NCBI GenBank assembly: GCA_005281725.1
Contig: SSBO01000004.1
Coordinates: 682,001 to 746,000, forward strand
Source of the DNA: Wuchereria bancrofti
Lineage: Eukaryota > Nematoda > Chromadorea > Rhabditida > Onchocercidae
Direction: 5' to 3'
Length of the DNA stretch: 64,000 bases
Both the position numbers and the translations under genes were made by a program. The notes below the pieces were generated by a model that saw only the letters and a list, made by a program, of their open reading frames with translations, did no database searches and had not been told where the DNA came from. Positions 46,801-58,000 of the stretch are shown here, one piece after another (within the stretch, counting starts at the first letter, position 1; each line of letters begins with the position of its first letter).

Positions 46801-47511
46801 TATATATACGATTGAAGACATTAATAACATTATTGGGAAAGAAACGTCCGATGAATTTGAAAACAGAATTACGAAGGTTTACATTATTTTCCTTCATAAT
46901 TTTCCACCTCCAATACACGATGTTTTTCAAATATTTTTTAATTTAGGTCGTCTCAAAACTCAAATTCCCACGTAAAGCAAGCACTGTTCTGATTGCTGAA
47001 GATTGTGTTATCAATGCCATTGTACAGAAATTCATTCGTAGTGGAAATAAGCTAACCACAAAACAGGTACTATTGTTGTTATTCCACCAGAACGATTCGC
47101 AAGAATGCAAAAATGCAGATTGTGCTGGGATGAAACCATCTCTTGGATATAGTCGATCGGAACGATACATCGAACTATCGTACCCCTTCCCTTCATAATT
47201 TAATCCTTACAGTGATTTTAGAAAATTGAAAATGAAACATAAGAAACTGAAAACCGCGTAGTTCTTAAAAATGAGGGTGGACAGAATTTCCCTCCAAAAA
47301 AACTATTTAACAGTCATTGTACACTGAATTACTACAGCACTCGACAATAAACCGACGGATTCCCCGACTTTCTTTAATGCATTTCGATATTGACAGTAAC
47401 GGAAGATGGAGACCAAGTTCTGCATCACTACCTGGTTTACAAGGTGTTACACGTACCATGTTCAATCAGCCTGATGTCAATTTTCTAATTAGACCAACAT
47501 ATGATTTTTGA
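43830..47511 (+). CDS. UBASH3/Sts-like histidine-phosphatase-fold protein with lost active site (11 exons)
   Basis: Proposed exons: 43830-43890, 43994-44071, 44232-44330, 44617-44747, 44886-44982, 45178-45280, 45706-45766, 46062-46272, 46782-46876, 46947-47066, 47314-47511, in phase throughout, 417 residues. The C-terminal two thirds follow the branch-2 histidine phosphatase domain of UBASH3 proteins: VILMRRGETVSEVF, DLNMPDTL, VYSAPEMAVLQTTRQF, VEPGL, VLIAEDCV and RRIPRLSLMHF. Catalysis in this family needs RHG near the N-terminus, an arginine in the YSSPxxRCxQTA motif and a second histidine in VxHA. Here these are RRG (166-168), alanine and ED. The protein should therefore be a pseudophosphatase, perhaps acting as a binding scaffold. 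The N-terminal 120 residues are polar, with no UBA or SH3 domain visible. The exon 1-4 chain and the acceptor at 46062 are the weak points; a slightly different acceptor (45183) is equally possible. Reading frames are intact, so it is not an obvious pseudogene. Confidence 0.7.
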
Positions 47512-48069
47512 ATGATCGTTTATCTACTCCTCATATTCCAACCATAGAGATATCGAACCAAAACATAACTCGATTTCGAAAAAAAAATGAGTTGGTTGCA
47601 GATAAAGTAAATTTACAAATTTTCAAGAAACAACTACACTCTAAAGTACATTAATTTTGTACCTCATAGGCTTACGACGAGTTGACCAAGATATGACTGA
47701 TTTCATCCATTTTGATAAATTAAAACATATTTTATAAAACAGTGAAACAGTGCATCTTCACTACTTCAAATCTCAAATTCAATCACAGCCGGAGTAAATT
47801 ATCCGATCATCGTTGCCAATCAAAATACAAAAATTCAAAACACAAAGCGCTTTCTCTTTTTAGCGATTTCCTTACCAATACAGATTGTTTCCGGATTGTT
47901 TCATATGGAAATTAAAATTTTATTGTCTGCTTTCTGATGTACTACAAATGTCAAAAAATTAATTAAGGACTCAAAATTAACTAAACATTTATTCAATACA
48001 TCGGATCCTATGTTTCGTCAAAACTTCCATAGATCATTAATGAAAAAACCATTCAGCATCAGACTTAGG
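47512..48069. other. Convergent 3' flanks of the UBASH3-like and ADP/ATP carrier genes
   Basis: About 560 bases between two convergent stop codons. A minus-strand AATAAA, seen as TTTATT at 47,988-47,993, is well placed for the ADP/ATP carrier transcript. No other feature seen. Confidence 0.6.
47988..47993 (-). promoter_or_regulatory. Polyadenylation signal of the ADP/ATP carrier gene
   Basis: AATAAA on the minus strand, about 77 bases beyond the TAG stop codon. Confidence 0.5.
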
Positions 48070-50924
48070 CTACAGGTACTTCTGAATCTCATCGTAAATA
48101 GCTAATACCAGTGCACCACCGGTACCTCGGAAAACATTTGATAGTGCGCCTTTGAACATCGCACTGGCACCTTCGTTTCTAATTATTTTTACGGCACAGT
48201 CCATTGAATTCTGTAAAAATGATCCAAAAATTCATTTGTTGTACTATTTCTGTATTCGAACCAGTGCACGCAAACCTACATTTTCAAACACATAACCAGT
48301 TTTATTAATGAAATTTACATCGCTCATTACTAATGAAGTCCAGGATCATAAGCAAATGAAAAGACTAGAAGAATACAAGATAAAAACATGTAGCACAAAA
48401 ACATGTCTATGTGAACAGCTGAAAATACAACATACCTTGTAAAGGATATCTTTACGTCCAGACTGCATCATCATTCGACGGCGTACAGTATCCCAAGGAT
48501 ACGATAGTATGCCAGAGCTTACAGTAACCACCTGCGCAATCATCCAAGCGAAGAAGAAGTTAAGTTTCTTTTCACCAGCCACAAGTGTTTTCACAGTATC
48601 AAACATACCAAAATAAGCCGCACGGTAAATAATAATTCCTTGTACTGATACCAGGAAACCCCTAAAATTCAACAGAGAAATAATATTGTCAGAAATTAGT
48701 TTCTAGTACCGTAATTTTCTTCCTTAAAAAAATTCCTACTGATCTATCATCCCACATATACATTTTTGCCTGAACAACAAATGGATCACAGTGAAATGAA
48801 GGGTAAAATGAGCTCGAAGCTCAAACTCTGATAAATCTAATTTTCATTCACACTGACAAATTTACCACTTACTTATGAAAGACATGGAACAAATTAACAA
48901 TAGTTTGATAGCTGACAAAAGCATAGAAATCTTAAAAAAATGAAATTTTATTTCATAAATCTGAGATATCTTTATAATGAAAGCACACCTGTATAACCCA
49001 ACTACACCATCGGATTTTGCAACTTTCACAATACAGTCTGTCAATCCTCTGAATTCTCGGCTGTCACCTTTACCAATATCAGCAGCAAGTCGAGTTCGAG
49101 CAAAGTCCAACGGGTATACAACGCACATCGATGCCGCACCAGCAGCGCCACCGGCTGCAAGATTACCCGCGAAGAATTTCCAGAACTGTTTTTCCTTGTC
49201 TAACCTGAAAATAGTAAATATATATATATATCCGTCATAAAAAACAGAAATAATAATATCATATACAACAGTTTTTGTATGAAGATGAATTCAATTCAAA
49301 AAGATAGCAACACCTCGTTATTATCAATTACTTTTTTCATTAAACTATTATTAAAAATAAAATTTACCCTCCCATGAACATCTTTTTGAATGTATCCTTG
49401 AAGGCAAAATTAAGAGCCTGTGTGGGGAAATATCGGATTACATTAGCCAAGTTACCCCGCCATAGAGCAAATAAGCCCTGTTCGCGAGGAACTCGAATCA
49501 GAACATCAAGTATACCCTTGTAACGCTTCTCAACAGCAATTGTTTTCTGGGCATCTTGAACCTGAAACGAGTTATCAATATAAATGCATGGAGTAACAAC
49601 CTGAAATTCAATGAGTCTAATTGGAATCGGCAATTAACTTCTCACATCTAAAATATATCAAGTATACCTTTGTAATGCTTTTCAACAGCAAACAGAATAT
49701 AAAAATAGTGCAACTCATACTTGCAACAAAATTTTCACTCTTTCGATAGGTGCAACTGCAGTTTTTGATATTGCAGCAGCGGTGCCACCGGTCGCCAGGT
49801 CAACGAAAAACTTCGTTGGGTCAAAACTTCTAATATCTTGCTTTCTAGATATATCAATGGGTTTGCCTGAAATAAACATAACCAAGTGTATTTATGTATG
49901 TATTCATAAAAATAGGCTAAATATATTATAATTTTACAAAAGACAAAACGATAATGAATAAGTTAAACAAAAATTCTCAAGCAAATAAGAATGTCATTAC
50001 CGATGAGATTTAAAAAATAAACTAAAACAATGCCTAATACTTCATTCAAAGAATTCAGAAGCAATGAACAGAATAGATCTTGCAAGCAGTAGGCATGTAA
50101 GCTAACAGTAAGTATCATTGAAATTTCGTTTTTATAACAAAAATTTCCCTGACTTATTTTGAATATAAAACCTATTCCATGTGTTTTACAGAATGTTTGA
50201 AAGATATTATTAAATTTCAAACACCTGCACTTTCTTCAGAAGGTGACATTAGTGATGTTATATTCCTAGCATAAGTGATGAAGCACGTTGCAACTAAAAT
50301 TTAGGAAGTGGTCATGAAAAGGTTGGCTTCAGTGGTGCAGCTTTTTCTCATTAAACACTCCCAACATCATAACTAAAAAAGGAGAAGTAAAAAGATTAAC
50401 CATTCAGTGAAACATTATATATATATATATATTTCTAAAAAAGTAAATTTCGACTGCATTATATTATATAATTCAGGAATCAAGATCGGGCAAATATCAA
50501 AGTTTATGAAGGATTAATAGAGTTAATATTTAAAGAAAAACTGTGATCAGATGAATTCGTAAATTAAACAAGTATAAAAGCACAGACAAACATGACTTCC
50601 CTACACTTCAGGTTTACTAATTCAATAGATTACCAAAAACCTGCACTTACAACCTACACTTACCTGTACTTACTGTACTTAAGCTAATATACTTCTAACT
50701 AACAACTTCTTTACTCTAAAGAAAATCCGATCTGTGAATTTGTTTCTGTTAATCTGATTTGGCATGCAAACTAAAAGTAATGATTTGGTACTAAAAATTT
50801 TTCTAAAAAGAAATATTGCAGTCCCAGCTTCTGACAAATTTATAGTAAAAAAAACTTTGCAATATAACTGAAGTGCAAAATTCAAAAGTAAGGAAAAATC
50901 CAAAAGTAAATCACCTTCCGCCAT
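48070..50924 (-). CDS. ADP/ATP carrier (adenine nucleotide translocase), 6 exons
   Basis: This SLC25 protein of the inner mitochondrial membrane exchanges matrix ATP for cytosolic ADP. Exons in transcript order: 50924-50915, 49866-49721, 49561-49368, 49204-48989, 48661-48436, 48210-48070. They join in phase to 310 residues, against about 300 usual. Three carrier repeats are visible: [27 protein letters not shown] and [12 protein letters not shown]. The last contains the RRRMMM signature that marks true ADP/ATP carriers. Exon 1 is only ten coding bases (MAEG, shared codon), separated by a 1-kb intron that probably holds regulatory sequence. The start is supported by the in-phase join to [10 protein letters not shown] and by the stop-free frame. 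C. elegans has several paralogues (ant-1.1 to 1.4), so I give no symbol. Confidence 0.95.
49657..49691 (-). pseudogene. 35-nt copy of exon 3 sequence inside intron 2 of the ADP/ATP carrier gene
   Basis: This intronic block matches coding bases 49,506-49,540 at 32 of 35 positions, in the same orientation. All three differences are transitions. Translated on the minus strand it reads [11 protein letters not shown], against [11 protein letters not shown] in the real exon, and then meets a stop. It begins about 30 bases inside the donor of exon 2. It is too short to be a usable alternative exon and is listed as an exon fragment relic. Confidence 0.85.
50416..50432. repeat. (TA)n microsatellite in intron 1 of the ADP/ATP carrier gene
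   Basis: A run of about eight AT dinucleotides within the first intron. Confidence 0.85.
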
Positions 50925-51699
50925 CTTTGTTGCGTAAAGATAATAATAGTTGGGATTCCTTTCAATTTATTTATATCTGAAATTAATGAAATTGAAGTAC
51001 AATAAATAATGGCATTGACACCTTGATGACGTCACGCAATAAAGTTTCAAATATAATTGGTGTCTATCCTATTATTTGCATATAGAAAACAAAAGTGCAT
51101 GGAAGTAGATTCTCGTATAAAAGTTAACCATCACCAAACGTCTTAAAATCTCAGTGCAGGTATAAAAGAGGTTAAGGTTCATTTTAAACTATTATTAATG
51201 AGTCGGATATAATAAGGTATTACATAGCTTAAACCGGATGAATAACTCGAAAGTAACCGTGGAAGAAAGAATAATGGCAAAGAGTGGACAATATCTGTGT
51301 TCATAGTTTTAAAATTTATTATTTTCCATTTCACTCAAATAGGAAACAGCCTTCCTACAGTTTAATGAACATATTTCTTGTTTGAGGAATAGCATTTAAC
51401 AGGTCAGAGTGATTTCAATGCTTTTGTACGGTGATACTGAAAGCAGAGAAATATATACCAAATGATGAAATAAATCTAAGTATCAGTAGGTTGATTCTTT
51501 TATATCTCATAGCAGAGCATAAATATTAATATTCTTTATCGCAAATGGATGAAGAAATAGTTCAACTTAACTTTCATTGTACTTACATTAGAGGTTTCTT
51601 AAAAGGTTAATTGAGTTAACAACCAATCTAATTGAAGATGATAAAGAGAAGACAATTCGATCTTGTTTATTTGAAGACCACATAATGTAGTAAGTTTCC

Positions 51700-51733
51700 T
51701 TCTGCGAGTTGTTAACTTTAACAACTCGCAGAA
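51700..51733. repeat. Perfect 34-bp palindrome (16-bp arms, 2-bp centre)
   Basis: The left arm TTCTGCGAGTTGTTAA and the right arm TTAACAACTCGCAGAA are exact reverse complements around CT. The arms hold six G/C pairs each, so chance is much less likely than for the AT hairpins elsewhere in the window. It could be a dimeric protein-binding site, a cruciform-prone sequence or the remnant of an inverted-repeat element. Confidence 0.9.
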
Positions 51734-51929
51734 TTCAGAAATCTGTTGAAAAGAAAATTTTTTGATTAATTATTCAAGACACACAAGAAATTATTATCAG
51801 GAAAGTGTCGAATCCGGAATGGAATTCCGCGAATCCGGCTGTCGATACCTTCTTCCCTTCTCCTTCCGCATTCACTCACACACATATTTACATATACATA
51901 AAAGAACATCGTAATGTAATAAGAATCAC

Positions 51930-52270
51930 TTTCTCCCGGAGCGGTGAACTTCCTGCCAGTGCGGGGGAGACGCACGGGAGAAGCTGATGGCGTGCACAGA
52001 GAGGAGAGAGAGGGAGAGGAAGGACAGGCATGTCTAGGAATGGGTGGTCAGATACTGGTAATGGATAGTTGCACTTCTTTCATCCGTTCGCTCTGCAGTG
52101 CACCCATTCGTTCTACAAAGTACTGGATGTGCACTTCGTGCGGGTCGCTCAGTTGTCTGCATGTGAGAATGCTGACGGTGTGCAGAGAAGGTTACACAGT
52201 GCAGATGGACGAGTGGTTGCTTTGCGTGCACATTGCACGTGCATTGCTTTGCAGTGACGTACGTTAGCTG
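51930..52270. promoter_or_regulatory. GC-richer tract with clustered GTGCAC motifs
   Basis: Three exact palindromic GTGCAC hexamers and at least six further TGCAC or GTGCA pentamers occur within about 300 bases, in a tract much richer in G and C than the surrounding 60 kb. It lies about 1 kb upstream of the minus-strand ADP/ATP carrier start and just before a tentative plus-strand gene, so it might be a shared control region. The alternative is a decayed coding or repeat sequence. Confidence 0.35.
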
Positions 52271-52415
52271 TACAAGTGGGAAATAACGTAAATGAATGCA
52301 TGGAATGACCTAATATGATATTAGCAGTAAAGAAGAGTTATGTGTAAGCCTTACGTACCAGCACGGAAATTTGCTAATCAAAAAGTTTCTTTATATATAT
52401 ATATGTTTGAAAACC

Positions 52416-52864
52416 ATGTCCAAATGCCATTGCAAATGTGAGTCGATAAGCCTTCCTCCGATGATCGATTCATTGTGCTATACAAAGTTGAAATCATTCC
52501 ATCCGTTAGGAAGACTTCTCGAAAAATATCTCTATATGAAGCTGCGGAATTAATCCACTATTAGTCCTCCTTAAAGCTTAACTTTTTTTAACAGTCACGA
52601 AGAAATAAGTAGCATAAGTATACAAGGAAATCCCGTGGAAAATAGCTTACGAGAACTACCTGGCAATATTAATACTATTCGAAATGAGCTCGTGTCACTG
52701 GTGCCCAGGAGCATTTGTCCTTACACAACACTCGTTGAACAATTTCAAGACTTAATTTCACACTCTTTCTCGAATTTCAGCCCGACTTCCGTCTCACCTT
52801 GTGAGAGAGTGATACTACTTGTAGATAAAACATTCCGGAATGCTGGTCAGTGGGTGGGTTGGAC
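52416..52864 (+). CDS. Tentative two-exon orphan gene, unknown function
   Basis: The ATG at 52,416 opens a frame beginning MSKCHCKCESISLPP. A donor at 52,505 (CC|GTTAGG) joins in phase to an exon starting at 52,595 after a strong T-rich acceptor ending AACAG, giving about 120 residues and a TGA near 52,871. The second exon has balanced codon use and reads like protein (for example LRELPGNINTIRNELVSLVP and CERVILLVDKTFRNAGQWVG), with no signal peptide or membrane span. A stronger-looking donor at GTGAGT (52,438) does not join in phase. I do not recognise the family. The second exon may instead belong to another gene model. Confidence 0.3.
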
Positions 52865-52871
52865 AATATGA

Positions 52872-55048
52872 TTTAGAAGCATGTATAGCTAGTTTCTTCA
52901 GGAATTCTTGGCTACAACCTCATTTTCAGTCTGTTTTAAAGTGAATTCAATTGTCTCATTAATGAGTCCAAAAGTACAACGTGAGATGGGAATAAAAAGG
53001 ATTAATCAGTGTAATTTGGAGTTTGACATGGCTACAAATAATTCTATCCTCGGTTCACAACATCAATAGTTAAGTTTTTCAAATAGCACCCAGTCAGTCA
53101 GTAAATAAATAATCTTCGAACAAAACAGCCAAGTTTTTAGCAGGGAGTGGAAACTTTTGAAAGAAACAGCACTTGTGAAACTTGAATGTGTTTTGAAGAA
53201 TGAGGAAGTGAATGAGTTTTGATAAGATATTCTGCAGATAAGGAAGATTAATGGAATCAGTAATATCGTGAAAGAAAAATGATGGTGTAATGCCACACAT
53301 TTCTGTGTAGGTAATTTTGATGGTAAATATTATTAGTAATATTTTTAGTAAGCAAAATTGTTAGTGAGTGAAAGAATTTGCATGAATAAGAAAATTCATA
53401 TAAAGGTAAAGCTTTGTAATGATGCAACTAGTTTGATCATCTCTAATTAATCACACTTTTATTTCTATCTAAAAGTGCGATGATTACATCTAAGTCAGAT
53501 CGATCAGATCTTCATCTATCCAAGAGGACGATGGAAGAATAGAGAAGTGAAGGTAAATTTGAAAATAACCCAAGAAGAACATGGCAAATTAGAAGCTTTA
53601 AAACACCCCAGTCTAACACTTTTGTACATTATTTTCGAAAGTAAATTTCTTCATATTTCAAAGTTTGTCTAGTTTAAATCATATCACCTAATAGTTGGTA
53701 AAATATTATTTAGTGAAAGAAATAAATAAAAAACAGAAAGAAAAAAGCAATTACTATCAGAAATATTTGCTATTTTCCTGGATATTTCAAACTGGGATTT
53801 TTTGATTTCCGTTGCTTAGAATCATAGTAAAAGTACATCAGGTAATTCCTCTCAATCTATCGTTTTCCCAATAGTATCTCTTTTAAAGTAGATAATGTAA
53901 AAAAAAAAAGCAAAAATATATCTATACGTAAAGAAACTTGAAATTCAATCACTGTAAAATAGATGTTTCAATTCATATCGAAAACAGTTGAAAAAACGCT
54001 TGAATTTTTTCAAAAGCACTAGACTTGCAACAAATACAAGTTAAATCCACATTAATGCAAAACTATTACTGATTCTCCTTTGCGCTTCCCATGACTGTTT
54101 CAGTAACTTATCTGTACCCTTTATTCTGATTAATGCATTAAGTAAGAATAATCATAGGAAACATATTTGTTGTGAAGTCCCTGTAACTGCACTGCAATGT
54201 GAACACATCTTGTAACTGTCAATATAATTTGATTATTCTATTTCAGAACATTTTAACAATAATTTCATCTCAAAATGAGTTACATTAAATATTGGTATTT
54301 GAAAGAAATCAAAAAGTATTAGAACATAAAGTCTTAAGTAACTACTACCTCTATCTTAGTGGTGATCTCTTGTCTCTTTCCCCTTACAGTTTAGTGTTAC
54401 AGCTGCAGTTTTGCTTCTTGGCTTACTCGAATTACTTTATCTTTGCAGCCATATCTATGTTAGAATGTGGATTCGTGTGAAATGAGTGCATACCCGAGCA
54501 AAATGAATTGATTTCCGCGGAATAATCTTTCTACCCCTACTGTCCCTCCAGTCTCTCGGAACTTCTCAAGTTAAGGAGGGCAATCAGATTCCCCGTTGAT
54601 CTGAGCAAGTTGCACAACAACGCAGCAATTTTCAAATTATTTGTTTTTTTGAAGTGTCGTTGTGGTACGATGATTTTTTTGAATTACTGCAGTCATTGTG
54701 AAAATGGATGAGTTCAGTAAAATTAGTTTTAAATTTCAACTTGTTCTCAGTACTGTCCCCATCCGGTAAGCTATTGAAGGCTAGGATAGGGGAACTGGAA
54801 AAGACAGATAGGTATGGGTAAGGATTAGTATGCCTCATCGTTAAGAAAAAGGGCTCAAAAAGAACTCAAAAGAACCGACGTGAAAAACTGAACTTCAGGT
54901 TCTTATTTTTAGCATGGGCTAGAGTATATTTCGACTTGAAATTGTAGTGTATTACATGTATTCTTGCGCTTTGTAGATGACTTTTATACATTCTTATGTT
55001 TTTGATTTCATTTGGAGTAATGCTACTTCTAGTTTATATTTCTAGTTG
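52872..55048. other. Intergenic DNA, no gene seen
   Basis: About 2.2 kb of AT-rich DNA ahead of the BRAP gene. Two overlapping minus-strand frames near 53.1-53.3 kb are low-complexity and unsupported. The last few hundred bases presumably contain the BRAP promoter. Confidence 0.55.
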
Positions 55049-58000
55049 ATGAGCAAAGTGGCTTCGATTACAATACGTTTGGAAATACAAGCTGATGCAC
55101 CGTTCATTAAGTTCGAGTCTGTTGATTCTAACGGTATTATTCGTTTATCTAAAGCACATATTGTGAGATACTAATAATTTTTGGATAGTGTTCTTGGTGG
55201 TTAGAAAGGTATGAAGTAAATTGTCTGAGGTCTAGTTTCCTTGTATGTTCTATTGTGGTAAAATTTTAGAAGTGAAAACTAAGCGACAACTTCAAAAGAA
55301 ATCAATGGCTGAAAGGAAGAAGCACAAGAAAGTGAATGCGCGGTCTAATACTGAAGGGGATTCCTTCCAACCAACTGCAGTGGATAATACGACAGAATCG
55401 GTAACATTGTTTCTTGGAATTTATTAAATCTAACTGGAAGAATTTGTTGCTGATATATACAGCAAAACTAATTTATGTAATTTATGATGTTCCCTACATC
55501 ATTATGATGTCTTCATGAATACGTTTGAAATATATACTATTACGTGTTATTTAGGTCAATCAAGCATCGAAGCAAGCACAGTGCTTAGGCAATCGCAAAT
55601 ACACAGAAGTGATTGTGCAAACTTTCTCAAAAGATCAAACAGTATTGAATAAACAGAAATCTTTCACTCCCGATAATCAGGAGGAGCTTTCATCCGCACA
55701 AGCAATTGCTTCCAGTTCTTCTCTTTCTCCGGGAACAACTGGGGAAGTGCTAAATGAATCGGGTTTGCGTTAAGTGATTATTTTATCTGAGCTTTATTAG
55801 TTTGTGATTTTACTCATGCTCTTTCCTATTCGATTCTGCTTGGAACATCGTGGTTCAGACTAACCAGACACCAAATTGATATTTAGGGATTTCATTGTCT
55901 CGAGCGATTGATGAAATCCACAATACTTATATGTCAGACGTTAACTTTGTTCTCGAATATGATATCTCCTTTTCCAGATTTGTGCAATATATCATTTTTC
56001 TCCGGAAATCCATTTGTCGAAAAAACATCAGGGATTCTTCATTTTTACAAAAAAAGGTGATGTTCTTTCGATTGTATTGAAATTCGAAATTTTAGTAATT
56101 ATCTTATAAACTTATTTTTTGCAGTTTTCCAAGTCAGTTATGTTGTTAAATGAATAAAATGACAGAACAACCAGCTTCAGAGAAACGAATTCAGCAGATA
56201 CTAGAAGTGACTGTTCAATATTATGCATGTTAGGAGTCCCATCGTTACTTTCATGTCGCGAGCTGTTAAGATTTATTGCTCCAAGTTCACAGTATATTAC
56301 TGCAATGAAAGTGATACGTGATTCAACACCTAATCAGTATATGGTTATTATTAACTTCCGATCTCATGTAAGCCCAGATTTTAATAATTTTCTCTTAACA
56401 GTTGCAAATAAAAATTAACTCGAACATTTGGACTATATTTATTGTTCCTTTAAGATAATATTTATGATCATGGATAAAGAGTCAGATGGAATAATGAAAA
56501 TACTTCTACGTTCTTCATTTGTTTTAGGATGCTGCTGTACGTTTTTACGATGAGTACAATGGCATAACATATAATGCAATTGAACCAGAAAAGTGTTCTT
56601 TAGTCTTTGTTGAAAAAATTGAATCGGTATATTCTCTTGATCCATATCTATTCTTGTAATATTGTATTTTTGTTATACTTTTCCTATTTCTTAAATACCT
56701 TCTCATCTCCGATTTTTTAGTCATCAGATTTTTTTTCTTGTAATGGAGTTCATTTCTTAAAATTTATGGGTTATTTAATATATGTTGTAAAGAAAAATCG
56801 GGATTGGAGGAAGAGGAAAAGGAAGGGTTTCTTTCAGTTCTAAATCTTGTATTTCTTAAGAGTTTGATTTTTAAGGTTCGTGAAGAAGCTGGTGGTAGTT
56901 TGCCTGCTGAAAACATGACAGAATTGCCAACATGTGCAGTTTGTCTGGAGCGTATGGATGATGGTGTGCTGACTATTCTATGTAACCATACTTTTCATGC
57001 TGAATGTTTAGAGCAGTGGGCGGATACGACGTAAGATGTAGTTTATTAAATAGTCTTAGAGTTCTTATGTTGAGTTTTTCCATGTGTTCATTAATGATAC
57101 TTTTCAAGCCTGCTTCTGTTGATATTTGCTGTTGATATTTTCAGATGTCCAGTATGTAGACATAATCAAACACCTGAATTGGTGGCGGATCAGAAGTGTT
57201 CTGTTTGCGGAAAAACTACGGATTTGTGGATATGCTTAGTTTGCGGTAATATTGGTTGCGGCCGATATGTAGAAGGTCATGCTTATAGGTTAGTATCTCA
57301 ACCGAAAGGTTATGTTATTGACTATCTAGAATTTATCCTAGTCGTATGTTGCATATCTTTCCAGTTGCAATGATGCTTATTTGCTCAGAAATGTTACTTA
57401 TTTGCAGAGTCCATAGTTTTTTTCAGAATCCATTTGCTTTCTTTGATCTTTTTATCTATCCTTGTGCACACTTAACGACTAATTTCTGCAATTTTAGATT
57501 TGATTTGACAAAAAAAAAAATGTCATGGAGACAGACTTCATTTTATATGTGATTGCAGACATTTTGAAACAACTTCACACACATTCACTTTGGAAATTGG
57601 TGGTGAACGTGTGTGGGATTATGCGGGTGACAATTATGTTCATCGCTTGATACAGAGCTCACCTGATGGCAAAATGGTCGAATACAGGAGAAGCGGTGTT
57701 AATGATAGCGGTGTATGTTCATCCTAAGCAATTCTAGAAGATTATTTTCTTTAAAAAAATTATCTCGTTATAAAAATTGGCCAATCTTAAACTCGATAAA
57801 GATTGTATTTTTCTAGGAAAATCCAGGCGAAAAATTAGAGTCGATTCAGTTGGAGTACACTTGTTTGCTTACGAGTCAATTGGAATATCAAAGGACTTTT
57901 TACGAGACCAAAATGAACGAACAAGAACGACTATTTAGCACGTTAGAAAAGCATAATCAGGCTCAGGTTTTGTACTATATGGGATAAAGTTTGCAGGGTT

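Larger units (their letters stand above)
50925..52415. other. 5' flank of the ADP/ATP carrier gene, with palindrome and GC-richer tract
   Basis: This interval should contain the carrier promoter on the minus strand. The first 750 bases are ordinary AT-rich DNA. A perfect palindrome lies at 51,700-51,733, and from about 51,790 to 52,270 the base composition shifts to near-balanced GC. Several overlapping open frames of 60-107 codons exist there in different frames and on both strands, which is the pattern expected from base composition rather than from a real gene. Confidence 0.55.

Noticed and set aside
48977..49240. 87-codon plus-strand frame
   Set aside because: It is the antisense shadow of exon 4 of the ADP/ATP carrier gene.
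51944..52267. 107-codon plus-strand frame in the GC-richer tract
   Set aside because: Equally long frames occur there in other frames and on the other strand, and the residue content follows the GTGCA repeats. That is a composition effect, not evidence of a protein.
53063..53300. Two overlapping minus-strand frames of 68-77 codons
   Set aside because: They are low-complexity, rich in Phe, Leu and Ser, and sit in different frames over the same bases, as expected from T-rich DNA.
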